Positions 8,299-18,300 of a stretch of DNA of 57,441 nt are shown here, one piece after another. This DNA is from Bradyrhizobium sp. 21. Lineage in GTDB: Bacteria > Pseudomonadota > Alphaproteobacteria > Rhizobiales > Xanthobacteraceae. The notes below the pieces were generated by a model. The model made no database searches. It worked only from the letters and a program-made list of their open reading frames with translations, and was not told where the DNA came from. Position 1 is the stretch's first letter; each line of letters begins with the position of its first letter. The position numbers were made by a program, and so were the translations under genes. The DNA is taken from contig NZ_JADPJG010000033.1 of the NCBI RefSeq assembly GCF_023073335.1, positions 1-57,441 on the forward strand. The letters run 5' to 3'.

Positions 8299-8445
8299 TC
8301 AGGCCTTGCCGGGCTCCTCGCCGTCCTGCGGCGCCCGGTCGGGTGCCGCCGACGGAAAGATGCTGTCATAGATCGCACGGGCCTCGCGAATGAGGCGAGC
8401 GCGCTCCAGCTCGGATTTCGGGACAAATCGGACGATTTCGCTCAC
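8299..8445 (-). CDS. Very small conserved-looking hypothetical protein
   Basis: 48 residues starting at GTG 8445, with GGAGA a few bases upstream. The sequence begins SEIVRFVPKSELERARLIRE and ends in a charged Pro/Asp/Glu tail. It is mostly one predicted amphipathic helix. Similar short SEIVRFVPKSELER proteins occur in Bradyrhizobium from memory; no function is known. A longer frame reading upstream to 8760 exists but runs through the tRNA-Cys gene, so the short version is preferred. Confidence 0.6.
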   Translation of the reverse strand: MSEIVRFVPKSELERARLIREARAIYDSIFPSAAPDRAPQDGEEPGKA

Positions 8446-8625
8446 GTGCTCTCCAGCACTCGATGGACGGGAATGCATCACTTCGCAGATGCGAACTCTA
8501 TGCCAACGAGCCTGAATCGCGGGTTTCCGCCACCCCCGGGCAAACCCGGTGCGTGCGGCCGGCAGGCATCCCCTCGGAACCCCGCTTCGCAATCGAATAT
8601 TTGCCGAGATATCAGGAGCTTGTGA

Positions 8626-8699
8626 TGGAGGCCACGTCGGGACTCGAACCCGAGTAAACGGTTTTGCAGACCGGCGCGTAACCACTCCGCCACGTGGCC
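8626..8699 (-). tRNA. tRNA-Cys (GCA)
   Basis: On the minus strand GGCCACG (8699-8693) pairs with CGTGGCC near the 3' end, followed by discriminator and an encoded CCA. The anticodon arm is CGGTC-TGCAAAA-CCG-type with anticodon GCA. The T-arm carries GGGTTCGAGTCCC. Length is 74 bases, with all arms present. Confidence 0.95.
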
Positions 8700-8743
8700 C
8701 CAACGAGGGCGGAGCAATATAGGGGATCAAGGGTTTAGGCAAC

Positions 8744-8799
8744 CCCGACGGGGCGGCCAAGCCTTCGCGCCGTCGAGATATCGCGCAAGAATCTCGTCA
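8744..8799 (-). pseudogene. Decayed copy of the Wzt gene 3' end
   Basis: These 56 bases match 9820-9875, the last codons and stop region of the Wzt ATPase gene, at roughly 80 percent by eye. Translated on the minus strand the copy reads DEILARYLDGAKA, against DEILGRYLGGTKA-stop in Wzt, but the stop has become TGG. The two copies are direct repeats flanking the enoyl-CoA hydratase gene. The copy falls inside a 35-codon open frame (8727-8834) that shows no sign of being a real gene. Confidence 0.55.
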
Positions 8800-8867
8800 C
8801 CTCGCCCGGCGCGCTCCTCGATAGGAGCATTCATCGTTGCGGCGCGGAATGAAGGCGTGCCGCCGAT

Positions 8868-9629
8868 TTATCGGGTCTTGCGCGCAAAGAAATTCTGAAA
8901 GGCCGCGAGCGCCTCGGGCGATCGCATGCGTTGGCCGAAGAAGTGGTTTTCCTGACTGATCCGGCGCTCGATATCTTCGGTCGGAGGCCTCAGGAGCTTG
9001 CGCGAGATCGCAACTGCCTCGGCAGGCAAGGCGCAGATCTGCCGCGCCACCTTTTGCGCTTCCACCACGGCGTGACCGGGCGGGACAATTTGATTGACCA
9101 GGCCGGCTTCCCGGGCGGCTTCCGCGCTCATCTCGCGACCCATCAGCAGCGTCGCGAAGGCGCGCTGATGCCCGACCATATGCGGCACGACCAGACTGGT
9201 GGCGCCGTCGGGTACGAGTCCATACTGGATGTACGGCGACGAAAACGTCGTCGTCGTGCTCGCGATCACATAGTCGCAATGGACCACCATGGTCATCCCG
9301 ATGCCGATCGCGATGCCGTCGACTGCGGCGATGATCGGCTTGGTGTTGTTGACCAGCGAGTGCAGGAAGATCACGGAATTGCGGGGGCGCCCGGCGTCTT
9401 GTGCCTCGGTGGCCGCTTTCAGGAAATCGCCGATGTCGTTGCCGGCGGTGAACACGCCGGAGCGTCCCGTCAGGATCAGGCAGCGGATCGCGGGATTGGA
9501 CTGCGCGGAGTCGATGGCATCGCTCATCGCCAGGTACATGTCCTGCGTGAGCGTGTTCTTCTTCTCCGGCCGCCGCATCGTGATGATGCGGGTGGCGCCC
9601 TCGTCGGTGACGATGATGTGCTCGGCCAT
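8868..9629 (-). CDS. Enoyl-CoA hydratase/isomerase family protein
   Basis: 253 residues, standard crotonase length. Members hydrate or isomerise enoyl-CoA thioesters in beta-oxidation or related pathways. Visible are an N-terminal TRIITMRRPEKKNTL segment, the oxyanion-hole region SGVFTAGNDIGDF (about residue 61), and VDGIAIGIGMTMVVHCDYVIA (about 100-120), followed by FSSPYIQYGLVPDGATS. The C-terminus NFFARKTR fits peroxisomal-D3,D2-isomerase-like members. ATG at 9629 has GAGGAG upstream. The open frame extends further upstream, see the relic at 9660-9815, but the crotonase homology starts here. Substrate cannot be assigned. Confidence 0.9.
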   Translation of the reverse strand: MAEHIIVTDEGATRIITMRRPEKKNTLTQDMYLAMSDAIDSAQSNPAIRCLILTGRSGVFTAGNDIGDFLKAATEAQDAGRPRNSVIFLHSLVNNTKPIIAAVDGIAIGIGMTMVVHCDYVIASTTTTFSSPYIQYGLVPDGATSLVVPHMVGHQRAFATLLMGREMSAEAAREAGLVNQIVPPGHAVVEAQKVARQICALPAEAVAISRKLLRPPTEDIERRISQENHFFGQRMRSPEALAAFQNFFARKTR

Positions 9630-9659
9630 GACGCTCCTCGCTTCGCTTGCGAATGGACG

Positions 9660-9815
9660 CTCGGCGCGCGGCGCCCTGGTTCTTCTTCCTCGGCGGCTTT
9701 GCCGGACCGGGGGCGCGCGCTCCGCCCCGCGGTCGTATGTCCCGTCGGGCACCGGAATCCTGTCGAGCGCTGCCTTATACGCCTTTTCATCGACTTTCGG
9801 GTGGTTTTCGACGGT
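9660..9815 (-). pseudogene. Possible start-less small-protein relic upstream of the hydratase
   Basis: Between the Wzt stop and the hydratase start, the hydratase frame reads VENHPKVDEKAYKAALDRIP followed by VPDGTYD, which looks like real protein rather than noise. I recall similar DEKAYKAALDRIPVP small proteins in Bradyrhizobium. After TYDRG the frame becomes Arg-rich, while a neighbouring frame gives a more natural PAKPPRKKNQ tail, which suggests a frameshift. No in-frame ATG, GTG or TTG sits at its beginning. It could alternatively be an N-terminal extension of the hydratase. Confidence 0.35.
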
Positions 9816-9832
9816 CGGGCCCGACGGGGCGG

Positions 9833-10585
9833 CTAGGCCTTCGTGCCGCCGAGATATCTGCCGAGAATCTCGTCGATCGCGCCGGCCGCCGCGATCCGTC
9901 CCTCCTCCAGAAGGATCGCGCGGTTGCAGATGCTCCTGATCAGGTCGATGTCGTGCGATGCCAGCACCAGGATGCCGGCGCGCGCGACGATTTCGTCGAG
10001 CCGTTGCCGCGCCTTCTTGCGGAACTGCTGGTCGCCGACGCCGATCCATTCGTCGAGCAGCACGATCTCGCCTTCGACTGCGGTTGCGACCGCAAAAATC
10101 AGGCGCAGCATCATGCCGCTGGAATAGGTGCGCAGCGGCAGGTCGAGCCGGTCGCCGAGCTCGGTAAACGCGGCGATCTCCGCGCGCCGGGCGTCGATCT
10201 CGGCGCGCCGCGCGCCGATCACGAGGCCGCGCCGCATGATGTTCTCGTAACCGGTGGCCTCCTCGTCGAAGCCGGCCTGGAGATCGAACAGCGACAGGCA
10301 GCGGCCGTCGATGTCCACGCTGCCCGCGGTCGGATGGTAGATGCCGGCGAGCACCCGCAGCAGCGTGGTCTTGCCGGCGCCATTGGCACCGATGATGGCG
10401 ACGCGGTCGCCGGCGCGGATGTCGAGACTGACGTCCTTGAGCGCGGAGACGATGTGTGGGACGGCAGCCTGCCGCCGCAGCGTCACCGCGCTGACGAACC
10501 GGCTGCGCAGCGAGCGGTCGCGGAACGACAGCACCGGAAACGTCACCGAGACGTTGCGAAGCACGATCTGGGCAGCAAGGCTCAT
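9833..10585 (-). CDS. wzt: Polysaccharide ABC exporter, ATP-binding subunit (Wzt-type)
   Basis: 250 residues. Drives export of undecaprenyl-linked polysaccharide (O-antigen or capsule type) with the Wzm-like permease encoded just upstream. Walker A is GANGAGKT (about 66-73), the signature is YSSGMMLRL in place of LSGGQ, and Walker B is EIVLLDEWI, all typical of the Wzt/KpsT branch. It ends right after the nucleotide-binding domain, without the C-terminal carbohydrate-binding domain found in some Wzt proteins. ATG at 10585 lies 7 bases beyond the permease stop, with GTGAGG as ribosome site. Confidence 0.88.
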   Translation of the reverse strand: MSLAAQIVLRNVSVTFPVLSFRDRSLRSRFVSAVTLRRQAAVPHIVSALKDVSLDIRAGDRVAIIGANGAGKTTLLRVLAGIYHPTAGSVDIDGRCLSLFDLQAGFDEEATGYENIMRRGLVIGARRAEIDARRAEIAAFTELGDRLDLPLRTYSSGMMLRLIFAVATAVEGEIVLLDEWIGVGDQQFRKKARQRLDEIVARAGILVLASHDIDLIRSICNRAILLEEGRIAAAGAIDEILGRYLGGTKA

Positions 10586-10592
10586 GCGCGCC

Positions 10593-11435
10593 TCACAGCC
10601 AGTACGCCACGCGGTGGCGGTATTTCGCGTAGCAGCCGAGGCCGATGACCGCCATGACGGCCGCATAGACCAGCCCGAGCAGCCATTGCTCCGGATCGGT
10701 CGGCTGCGACAGCAGCGGCCTGCGCACGAGATCGAGCAGCGTCGCGAACGGATTGGCGCGGATCAACCAGTCAAAACCGGTGCCGCGCACGGTGTCCTCG
10801 GTCCAGATGATCGGCGTCAGGAAGAAGACGAATTGCAGGCCGCTGACGATGGCCGAGCCGATGTCGCGAAAGCGCGCGCAGAGCAGGCCGAGCGCGACCG
10901 AGCCGCCGAGGAGAACGATGAGCAGGATCGCAAAGCCGGGCGCCGCGAGCAGCATGTTCCCATGCAGCGGCCACGGCATCACGAGATAGAGCAGGAGCAG
11001 GATCACCAGATGATGCGCCAAGATGAGGACGTTGCGCGCGATCATCTGCAGCACATGCACGATCAGCGGCGCCGGCACCGCCTTGATCAGATGGCCCGAT
11101 GCCACGAAGATGTTGGACCCCTCCTGGAGCGTCGTCGCGATCAGCGTCCAGACGATCAGGCCGACCGCGAAGAGCGGCAGGAAGCTCGTGATGTCCTGCT
11201 TGAACAGGGTCGCATAGACCGTCCCGACACTGGCGATCGTCGCCGCGAGTGTCAACGTGATCCAGAGCGGGCCGATCACGGTGCGCCGGTAGCGCAGCGA
11301 AATGTCCATCAGCGCGAGCGTGCCCCACCGATCGAGCCGCGCCGCCTGAGCCAGGATTTCCTTCGCTGCGGCCTGAATTCGAATGCCCGTCACGCTTCCG
11401 GCTTTCCGATGGTGCGACAGGATAGCAGATGGCAT
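10593..11435 (-). CDS. wzm: Polysaccharide ABC exporter, permease subunit (Wzm-type)
   Basis: 280 residues, ABC-2 type permease with about six membrane segments. An amphipathic N-terminal part (LMDISLRYRRTVIGPLWITL) is the classic Wzm/KpsM entry motif, and FFLTPIIWTED lies near the fifth helix. Exports lipid-linked polysaccharide across the inner membrane together with Wzt. The start is either ATG 11435 or GTG 11393; neither has a strong ribosome site, and GTG 11393 gives the more usual family length. No glycosyltransferases flank the pair, so the exported glycan is unknown. Confidence 0.87.
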   Translation of the reverse strand: MPSAILSHHRKAGSVTGIRIQAAAKEILAQAARLDRWGTLALMDISLRYRRTVIGPLWITLTLAATIASVGTVYATLFKQDITSFLPLFAVGLIVWTLIATTLQEGSNIFVASGHLIKAVPAPLIVHVLQMIARNVLILAHHLVILLLLYLVMPWPLHGNMLLAAPGFAILLIVLLGGSVALGLLCARFRDIGSAIVSGLQFVFFLTPIIWTEDTVRGTGFDWLIRANPFATLLDLVRRPLLSQPTDPEQWLLGLVYAAVMAVIGLGCYAKYRHRVAYWL

Positions 11436-11507
11436 CGCGTCGGCCGAGCGTCTCTATCCGCCCGCTCCCCGCGGGGCAATCAACCGTACGGATGAATTGG
11501 GCCGAAG

Positions 11508-12245
11508 TCAGGCTCGCTTCTTGCCCCGCCGGACACCGCGCCGGCGGTCCTTGGCCACCGGCTTTGGCGCGAGCTCCGGCATTTCCGCCTGCACCTCGCG
11601 ATAGCGCGTCAGCATCCGTTCAAAGCTGGCGTTCAGCGTCTCGGCAATGTCGGGCCGCTTCTCGAGGCTGGCCAGGATCGCCGCTGCGGCCTCGATGGTC
11701 GACAGCCCGTCCTTGCGCGGCTCCTTGCGCAGGCGTCCGTAGCGGGAGGGGGCGGCCGGGTTGAGGATGACGCGCTGGCATTTCAGCATCCAGGGGTTGC
11801 GCCACCACAGTGCCTTGGCCTGGCTCCAGGTGCCGTCGAGCAGCACCACGCCTTCGATTCCGCGCAGAATGCCCCGCTGGTGTTCGGCCACCTCGCCCTT
11901 TCGGGTCAGCGCGATGACGTCTCCCTCCGCTTCGAGATCGGCCGCACGAGCCGAGCCGAGATAGAGTATGGCCCATTTTGCGGGATCATCGACCGGTTGC
12001 CCCAGTGCCTTGGACAGACTCGGCCAGGACAGTCCGACCCGTAGCGTGGCATCGGCGAAATGCTTGGCAAGCAGCCGCGCGGTGGCGAGCGCGCTGTCCT
12101 GCTCCTGCGGATGCTGCAGGATCAGGAGCGAGAGCCGGTTTTCAATGGGTGTGACGCTGTCGCAGATGCACAGCGGCATCGGCTTCTGGCAATGCGGGCA
12201 TTCGGGGATCGGCTCGGCCGGCGCGGCGGCGGTGGGGTTCGACAT
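11508..12245 (-). CDS. DTW-domain protein, tRNA-uridine aminocarboxypropyltransferase (TapT-type)
   Basis: 245 residues. DTW-domain enzymes transfer the 3-amino-3-carboxypropyl group of SAM to uridine in tRNA (acp3U). Four cysteines at C16, C19, C26 and C28 (CPHC...CIC) look like the family's metal site. ILQHPQEQDSALATARLL (about 42-59) and the hallmark LLDGTWSQAKAL (DGTW at 137-140) are present, followed by a conserved NPAAPSRYGRLRKEP segment. The C-terminus is very basic (RRRGVRRGKKRA), consistent with RNA binding. It is encoded alone between the exporter and the efflux operon. Confidence 0.9.
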   Translation of the reverse strand: MSNPTAAAPAEPIPECPHCQKPMPLCICDSVTPIENRLSLLILQHPQEQDSALATARLLAKHFADATLRVGLSWPSLSKALGQPVDDPAKWAILYLGSARAADLEAEGDVIALTRKGEVAEHQRGILRGIEGVVLLDGTWSQAKALWWRNPWMLKCQRVILNPAAPSRYGRLRKEPRKDGLSTIEAAAAILASLEKRPDIAETLNASFERMLTRYREVQAEMPELAPKPVAKDRRRGVRRGKKRA

Positions 12246-12285
12246 GGCGCCGCTATACGCTTTGCACGGCGGTTCAACAACCCGC

Positions 12286-15200
12286 CTATTCCGCCGGCGC
12301 CGCCAGCGGCCGCGGCGCGGACCGCCGGCGCAGGCGGTCGATCAGCAGGTAGATCACGGGCGTGGTGTAGAGCGTCAGGATCTGCGAGACGAACAGCCCG
12401 CCGATGATGGTGATGCCGAGCGGGCGACGGAGCTCCGTGCCGGGTCCGGTGGCCACGACCAGCGGAATGCCGGCGAACAGCGCCGCCATGGTCGTCATCA
12501 GGATCGGGCGGAAACGCGCCTGGCACGCCTCGAAGATCGCTTCCGCCGAGGACAGGCCGCGCTGACGCTCGGCATCGAGGGCGAAATCCACCATCATGAT
12601 GCCGTTCTTCTTGACGATGCCGATCAGCAGGATGATGCCGACGAAGGCGATCACCGTCAGCGGCGTGTTGGTGAGTTGCAAGGCCAGCAGCGCGCCGAGC
12701 CCCGCCGACGGCAGCGTCGAGATGATCGTGAGCGGATGGGCGAGGCTCTCATAGAGCACGCCGAGCACGATATACATCGCCACCAGCGCCCCGAGGATCA
12801 GCAGCGGCTGCCGGCCGCTGGTCTTGGCGAAATCGCCGGCATTGCCGTCAAAACTGCCGCGGATGCCCTCCGGCATATGCAACTCCTCGACCGCGCGCTG
12901 GATGTTCTGCGTTGCGGCCTGGATCTGCACGTCCGGCAACAGGTTGAACGACACGGTGGTCGATGGGAACGATTGCGAATGATAGACCGCGAGCGCGGCG
13001 AGCCCGCGCGTCGCATGCACCACGGCCGACAGCGGCACCTGCGCGCCACCCGCGCCGGCGACATAGATACGGTCGAGGTTGGACGGGTCGACCTGGAATT
13101 TCGGGTCGATCTCCAGCACGGTCATGTACTGGTTGCGCTGGGTGTAGATGATCCCGATCTGACGCTGCGAGAAGGCGTTGTTGAGCGCGTTGTCGATGTC
13201 CTGGACGCGGACGCCGAGCGCTGAGGCCTTCTGGCGGTCGATCGACAAGGTCAGTTGAAGCCCGCCGGGATCGCGGTCGCTGGAGATATCGGTGATGCCC
13301 TCGACGCTCTCCATGCGCTTGGCCACGATTGGGGCCCATTTCTGCAACAGGCCAAGATCGGTGCTGGACAGCGTGTACTGATAGTCGGAATCGCTCTGCC
13401 GTCCGCCGGCCCGCACGTCCTGGGCGGCGAACATGAAGAGGCGGATGCCGGGCACCGGGTACAAAGCGCGCCTGAGACGGTCGATCACGACCTGGGTCGA
13501 GACGTGGTCGCGCTCCTCCGGCGGCTTCAGGCTGATGAACATGGTGCCACGGTTCGATGTCGCGGCGCCCGGCCCCCCGCCTCCGCTGCCGACCGTCGAG
13601 CCGATGCCGGCAACCGCCGGATCCTGCATCACGATGTCGGCAAGCCGCTGCTGCAGGCCCAGCATGGATTGGAACGAAATGTCGGCCGAGGCGCGCGTGG
13701 CGCCAATGACGAAACCGGAATCGTCGGTCGGGAAATACCCCTTGGGGATCTTGATGTAGAGCGTCACCGTCAGCGCAATGGTGGCGAAGAACACCAACAG
13801 CGTCAGCAGGGGAAAGTCCAGTGCCGCGCGCAAGGTGCGGGCATAAAACGCGACGACGCGCGTCAGCGAACCCTCGATGATTCGATCGAACAGGGTCGCG
13901 GTCCCCGAGGTGGCCTGCCGGATGTAATGGGCGCAGATCATCGGCGTGACCGTGAGCGACACCAGCGTCGAGACCACGATCGCGAAGGTCAGCGTCAGCG
14001 AAAACTCGCGCAAGAGACGGCCGACGATGCCGTCCATGAAGATCAGCGGTGTGAAGGCCGCGATCAGCGACAGGCTGATCGACACCACGGTGAAGCCGAT
14101 CTGCCGGGCGCCCTCCAGGGCTGCCTGGAGCGGCCGCATGCCGTGCTCGAGATTGCGGTACATGTTCTCGATCATGACGATGGCATCGTCGACCACGAAG
14201 CCGACGGAGATCGCCAACGCCATCAGCGACAAATTGTCGATCGAAAATCCCGCGACCCACATGCCGGCGCAGGTCCCCGCCAGCGCCAGCGGCACGGAGA
14301 TGCCGGCCGCGATCGTCGGCGTGAGGCGTCGCAGGAAGACGAACACGACGACCATCACCAGGATGGCGGTTGCGAGCAAGGTCCACTGCATGTCCTGCAC
14401 GCTGGCGCGGATCGTGCTGGTGCGGTCGACCAGAGTGGAAATATCTACGCCGGCCGGAATCCATTGCTTCAGCTCGGGGATCAGCGCCTTCACCCTGTCG
14501 ACGGTGTCGATGACGTTGGCATCGCCCTGCTTGGTGATCTGGATCAGCACCGCGGGCTGCTTGTTGAACCAGGCGATGGAGCGGGCGTTGCGGACGCCGT
14601 CCTCGATGTCGGCGACGTCGGACAGCCGCACGAAATTGCCATTGGAACTCTTGATGACGATGTCGCGAAACTCTTTCGCAGTGCGCATCTGCTTGTTCAG
14701 CGCCAGCGTCTCGCTCTGGCGCTCGCCGTTGAAGATGCCGACCGGGCCGAGGGGATTGGCATTGATGATCGCCGTCCGGACGCCGTCGGTGGCGATGCCT
14801 GCGTTCGACAGCGCGACCGGATTGAGCTGGATGCGCACCGCCGGCTGGTCGGCGCCGCTGACCGTGACGTCGCCCACGCCTGGCACCTGCGAGATACGCT
14901 GCGCGATGACGGTATCGGCGACGTCGTAGATCGCACTTGCCGACAGCGTCTTCGAGGTCAGCGCCAGCACGAAGACCGGCGCGCCGGCCGAGTTGGCCTT
15001 GCGGAAGCGCGGCAGCGTCGGCAGATCGCTCGGCAGATCGACCAGCGAGGCGTTGATGGCGGCCTGCACGTCACGCGCAGCCTTGTCGATGTTGCGGCCG
15101 ATGTCGAACTGGAGCTGGATATTGGAGACGCCGAGCGAACTCGTCGAGGTGATCTGGTTGATGCCCGATATCTCACCCAACCGCCGCTCCAGCGGCGAGG

Positions 15201-15393
15201 CCACGGTCGCGGCCATCACGGATGGATCTGCGCCGGGGCGGCTGGCCGAGACGAAGATGGCGGGAAAATCGACGTTCGGAACCGAGGCGACGGGAAGAAA
15301 CTCGTAGGCGACGCCACCCAGCAGGAACAACCCGATCGACAGCAGCGTGGTCGCGACCGGGCGGCGGATGAAGGGCTCCGAGATCGATGCCAT
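12286..15393 (-). CDS. RND efflux pump, MdtC-like subunit
   Basis: 1035 residues, full RND length with twelve membrane segments and two large periplasmic loops. Starts MASISEPFIRRPVATT. The proton-relay acidic pair is in SVGFVVDDAIVMIENM, and a GIVKKNGIMMVDFAL segment lies late in the protein. Drug-binding porter domains contain SNIQLQFDIGRNIDKAARDVQ. The ATG overlaps the stop of the preceding RND gene by one base (TGATG). Two different RND proteins in one operon point to an MdtBC-type heteromeric pump; assignment as the C-type member rests on gene order, not on diagnostic residues. Confidence 0.92.
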   Translation of the reverse strand: MASISEPFIRRPVATTLLSIGLFLLGGVAYEFLPVASVPNVDFPAIFVSASRPGADPSVMAATVASPLERRLGEISGINQITSTSSLGVSNIQLQFDIGRNIDKAARDVQAAINASLVDLPSDLPTLPRFRKANSAGAPVFVLALTSKTLSASAIYDVADTVIAQRISQVPGVGDVTVSGADQPAVRIQLNPVALSNAGIATDGVRTAIINANPLGPVGIFNGERQSETLALNKQMRTAKEFRDIVIKSSNGNFVRLSDVADIEDGVRNARSIAWFNKQPAVLIQITKQGDANVIDTVDRVKALIPELKQWIPAGVDISTLVDRTSTIRASVQDMQWTLLATAILVMVVVFVFLRRLTPTIAAGISVPLALAGTCAGMWVAGFSIDNLSLMALAISVGFVVDDAIVMIENMYRNLEHGMRPLQAALEGARQIGFTVVSISLSLIAAFTPLIFMDGIVGRLLREFSLTLTFAIVVSTLVSLTVTPMICAHYIRQATSGTATLFDRIIEGSLTRVVAFYARTLRAALDFPLLTLLVFFATIALTVTLYIKIPKGYFPTDDSGFVIGATRASADISFQSMLGLQQRLADIVMQDPAVAGIGSTVGSGGGGPGAATSNRGTMFISLKPPEERDHVSTQVVIDRLRRALYPVPGIRLFMFAAQDVRAGGRQSDSDYQYTLSSTDLGLLQKWAPIVAKRMESVEGITDISSDRDPGGLQLTLSIDRQKASALGVRVQDIDNALNNAFSQRQIGIIYTQRNQYMTVLEIDPKFQVDPSNLDRIYVAGAGGAQVPLSAVVHATRGLAALAVYHSQSFPSTTVSFNLLPDVQIQAATQNIQRAVEELHMPEGIRGSFDGNAGDFAKTSGRQPLLILGALVAMYIVLGVLYESLAHPLTIISTLPSAGLGALLALQLTNTPLTVIAFVGIILLIGIVKKNGIMMVDFALDAERQRGLSSAEAIFEACQARFRPILMTTMAALFAGIPLVVATGPGTELRRPLGITIIGGLFVSQILTLYTTPVIYLLIDRLRRRSAPRPLAAPAE

Positions 15394-18300
15394 CACTGCA
15401 TCCCCTCGGTCGCGCCCGCGACGGGCGGGCCGCCGGATTCGGCCGGCGGCAGCGCCTGCTCGAGGCGACGGTTGATGCGGTCGAGCGCGAGATAGATCAC
15501 CGGCGTGGTGTAGAGCGTCAGCAGCTGGCTCAGCAGCAGGCCGCCGATGATGGAGATGCCGAGCGGAAAGCGCAGTTCCGCGCCGGTGCCACTCTCGATC
15601 GCCAGCGGCAGCGCGCCGAACAGCGCGGCCAGCGTCGTCATCATGATGGGACGGAAGCGCAACAGACAAGCCTGCACGATCGCCTCGTTCGGCGACATCC
15701 CCTGCCTGCGCTCGGCTTCGAGCGCGAAGTCGATCATCATGATCGCGTTCTTCTTGACGATGCCCATCAGCAGGATGATGCCGATCAGCCCGATCACCGA
15801 GAGGTCCTGCCCGCACAGCATCAGCGCCAGGATCGCGCCGACGCCGGCCGAAGGCAGCGTCGAGAGGATCGTGATCGGGTGGATGTAGCTCTCATAGAGC
15901 ACGCCCAGCACGATGTAGATGGTGATCACGGCGGCGAGCAGCAGCCACGGCTGCCCCGCGAGCGCCTTGGAGAATTCGGCGGCATCGCCGGCATAGACGC
16001 CGACGATGCTGTTGGGCATTTCGATGCGCGTCTCGATGGTCTTCACGGTCTCGACGGCATCGCCCAGCGCCGCGCCCGGCGCGAGGTTGAAGCTGAGCGA
16101 GATCGACGGGAACTGCGCCTGGTGCGAGATCGAGAGCGGTGCGGTGGTTCGGGTCAGCGTCGCGACGGCGGACAGCGGCACCTGCGCGTTGGGCGCGCCG
16201 GCGGTCGCGCTCGCCCCGCCCGGCAGATAAAGTTTTGACAGGATCGAGGGATCGCGCTGGTACATCGGCAGCGCCTCCAGCACGACGCGGTACTGGTTGG
16301 CCTGGCCGTAGATGGTCGAGATCTGGCGCTGCGCGAAGGCGTCGTTGAGGGTGTCGGTGATGCCCTGCAGGCTGACACCGAGCTGGCCGGCCCGGGTGCG
16401 GTCGACCGTGAGCTGCGCCCGCAGGCCGCCTTCCTGCGCCTCCGAGGAGACGTCGCGGAACAGCGGATCGTGCCGCATCTCGGCGACCAGCTTGCGCGCC
16501 CACTCCGACACCAGCGCCGCGTCGGTGCCGGTCAGCGTGTACTGGTATTGCGAGCGGCTCGACTGGGTCGAGATCTGCACGTCCTGCACCGGCTGGAAAT
16601 AGACGGTCATGCCGGGGATGCCTGATACCCGCTCCTTCAGGCGGGTGATGACCACGCCGACATCGTCGCGCCGCTCGCCGCGGGGCTTGAGCGTCATGAC
16701 GAGACGGCCGACATTGGTGGTCGGATTGACCGAGCCGGCGCCAATGACCGAGACCACGCCTGTTACATCAGGGTCGGCCTTGATGGCGTCGGCGGCTTCG
16801 GCCTGCCGCTTCTGCATCTCCGCGAACGACACGTCGGGCCCCGCCTCCGTCACCGCGGTGATCGAGGCGGTGTCCTGCAGCGGCAGGAAGCCCTTTGGCG
16901 CGACGACGTAAAGCACGAGGGTCGCAACCAGCGTGGCGAAAGTCACGACCAGCGTGGCGCGCTGGCGTTCCAGCACCCACAACAGCGTCCGGTGATAGCC
17001 CTCGACGGTCCGGTCGATGAAGCGGCTGACGGCCGCCAGTCCCGGTATCGCCAACTCCTCATGGGCGTGCTTGAGCAGACGCGAGCACATCATCGGCGTC
17101 AGTGTCAGCGAGACCACGGCCGAGGTCACGACCGCGATCGTCAGCGTCAGCGCGAATTCGCGGAACATGCGGCCCACGAGACCCGACATGAACAATAGCG
17201 GGATGAACACCGCGATCAGCGACACCGTCAACGAGATCACGGTGAAGCCGATCTCGCTGGCCCCCTTCAGCGAGGCCTCCATCGCGCTATCGCCATTCTC
17301 CATGTGGCGAACGATGTTCTCGATCATGACGATGGCGTCGTCGACGACGAAGCCGGTGCCGATGGTGAGCGCCATCAGCGACAGATTGTCGAGGCTGAAG
17401 CCGGCGAAATACATGATGCCGAAGCTGGTGATCAACGACAGCGGCAGCGCCACGCCCGCGATCAGCGTGGCGCGCAGCGAGCGCAGGAACAGCAGCACCA
17501 CCAGCGTCACCAGCACGACGCTGAGGATCAGCGTGAACTGCACGTCGCGGACCGAGGCGCGGATGGTGACGGTGCGGTCGGAGACGATGGTGAGGTTCAC
17601 GCCCGCCGGTATGGCGCGCTGGACTTTTGGGATTTCCGCGCGGATCTGGCTGACGACGTCGATGACGTTGGCGCCGGGCTGACGCTGAATGTCGATGATG
17701 ACCGCGGGCGAGCCCTGGTACCAGCCGCCGGTGCGGTCGTTCTCCAGCCCGTCCACGATCTGCGCGACGTCGGCGATGGTGACCGGCGAGCCGTTGCGGT
17801 AGGCGATGATGACAGGTCTGTAGGCGTCGGCGGCGGCGATCTGGTCGTTGGCGGCGATGATGTAGGATTGCTGCGCGCCGTCGAGCGAGCCTTTCGGCCC
17901 GGAGACATTGGCATTGGCGATCGCGGCGCGGAGGTCTTCCATGGCGATGCCATAGGCCGCGAGCCGCGCGAGATCGGCCTGGATGCGCACCGCCGGCTTC
18001 AGCCCCCCGAGCACCGAGACCCGTCCGACGCCGGAAATCTGGCTCAAACGTTGCGCCAAAAGCGTGTCGGCGATATCGCTCATCGCCCGCAAAGAGATCG
18101 TGTCGGAGCGCAGCGCCAAGGTCATCACCGGCGCATCGGCCGGGTTCACCTTGGCGTAGGTCGGCGGATAGGGCAGCGTTTTTGGCAAGACGCCGGCCGC
18201 GGCGTTGATCGCGGCCTGCACGTCCTGGGTCGCGCCGTCGATGTCGCGGTTGAGATCGAACTGGAGCGATATCTGGCTGACGCCGAACGAACTCGTCGAG

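Noticed and set aside
8727..8834. A 35-codon minus-strand frame containing the Wzt-tail copy
   Set aside because: No ribosome site, and the content is explained as a decayed duplicate of the wzt 3' end.
13255..15495. A 746-codon plus-strand frame opposite the MdtC-like gene
   Set aside because: Composition is Arg/Asp/Gly-rich with no recognisable motif, typical of the antisense frame of a GC-rich gene; the minus strand encodes a clear RND pump.
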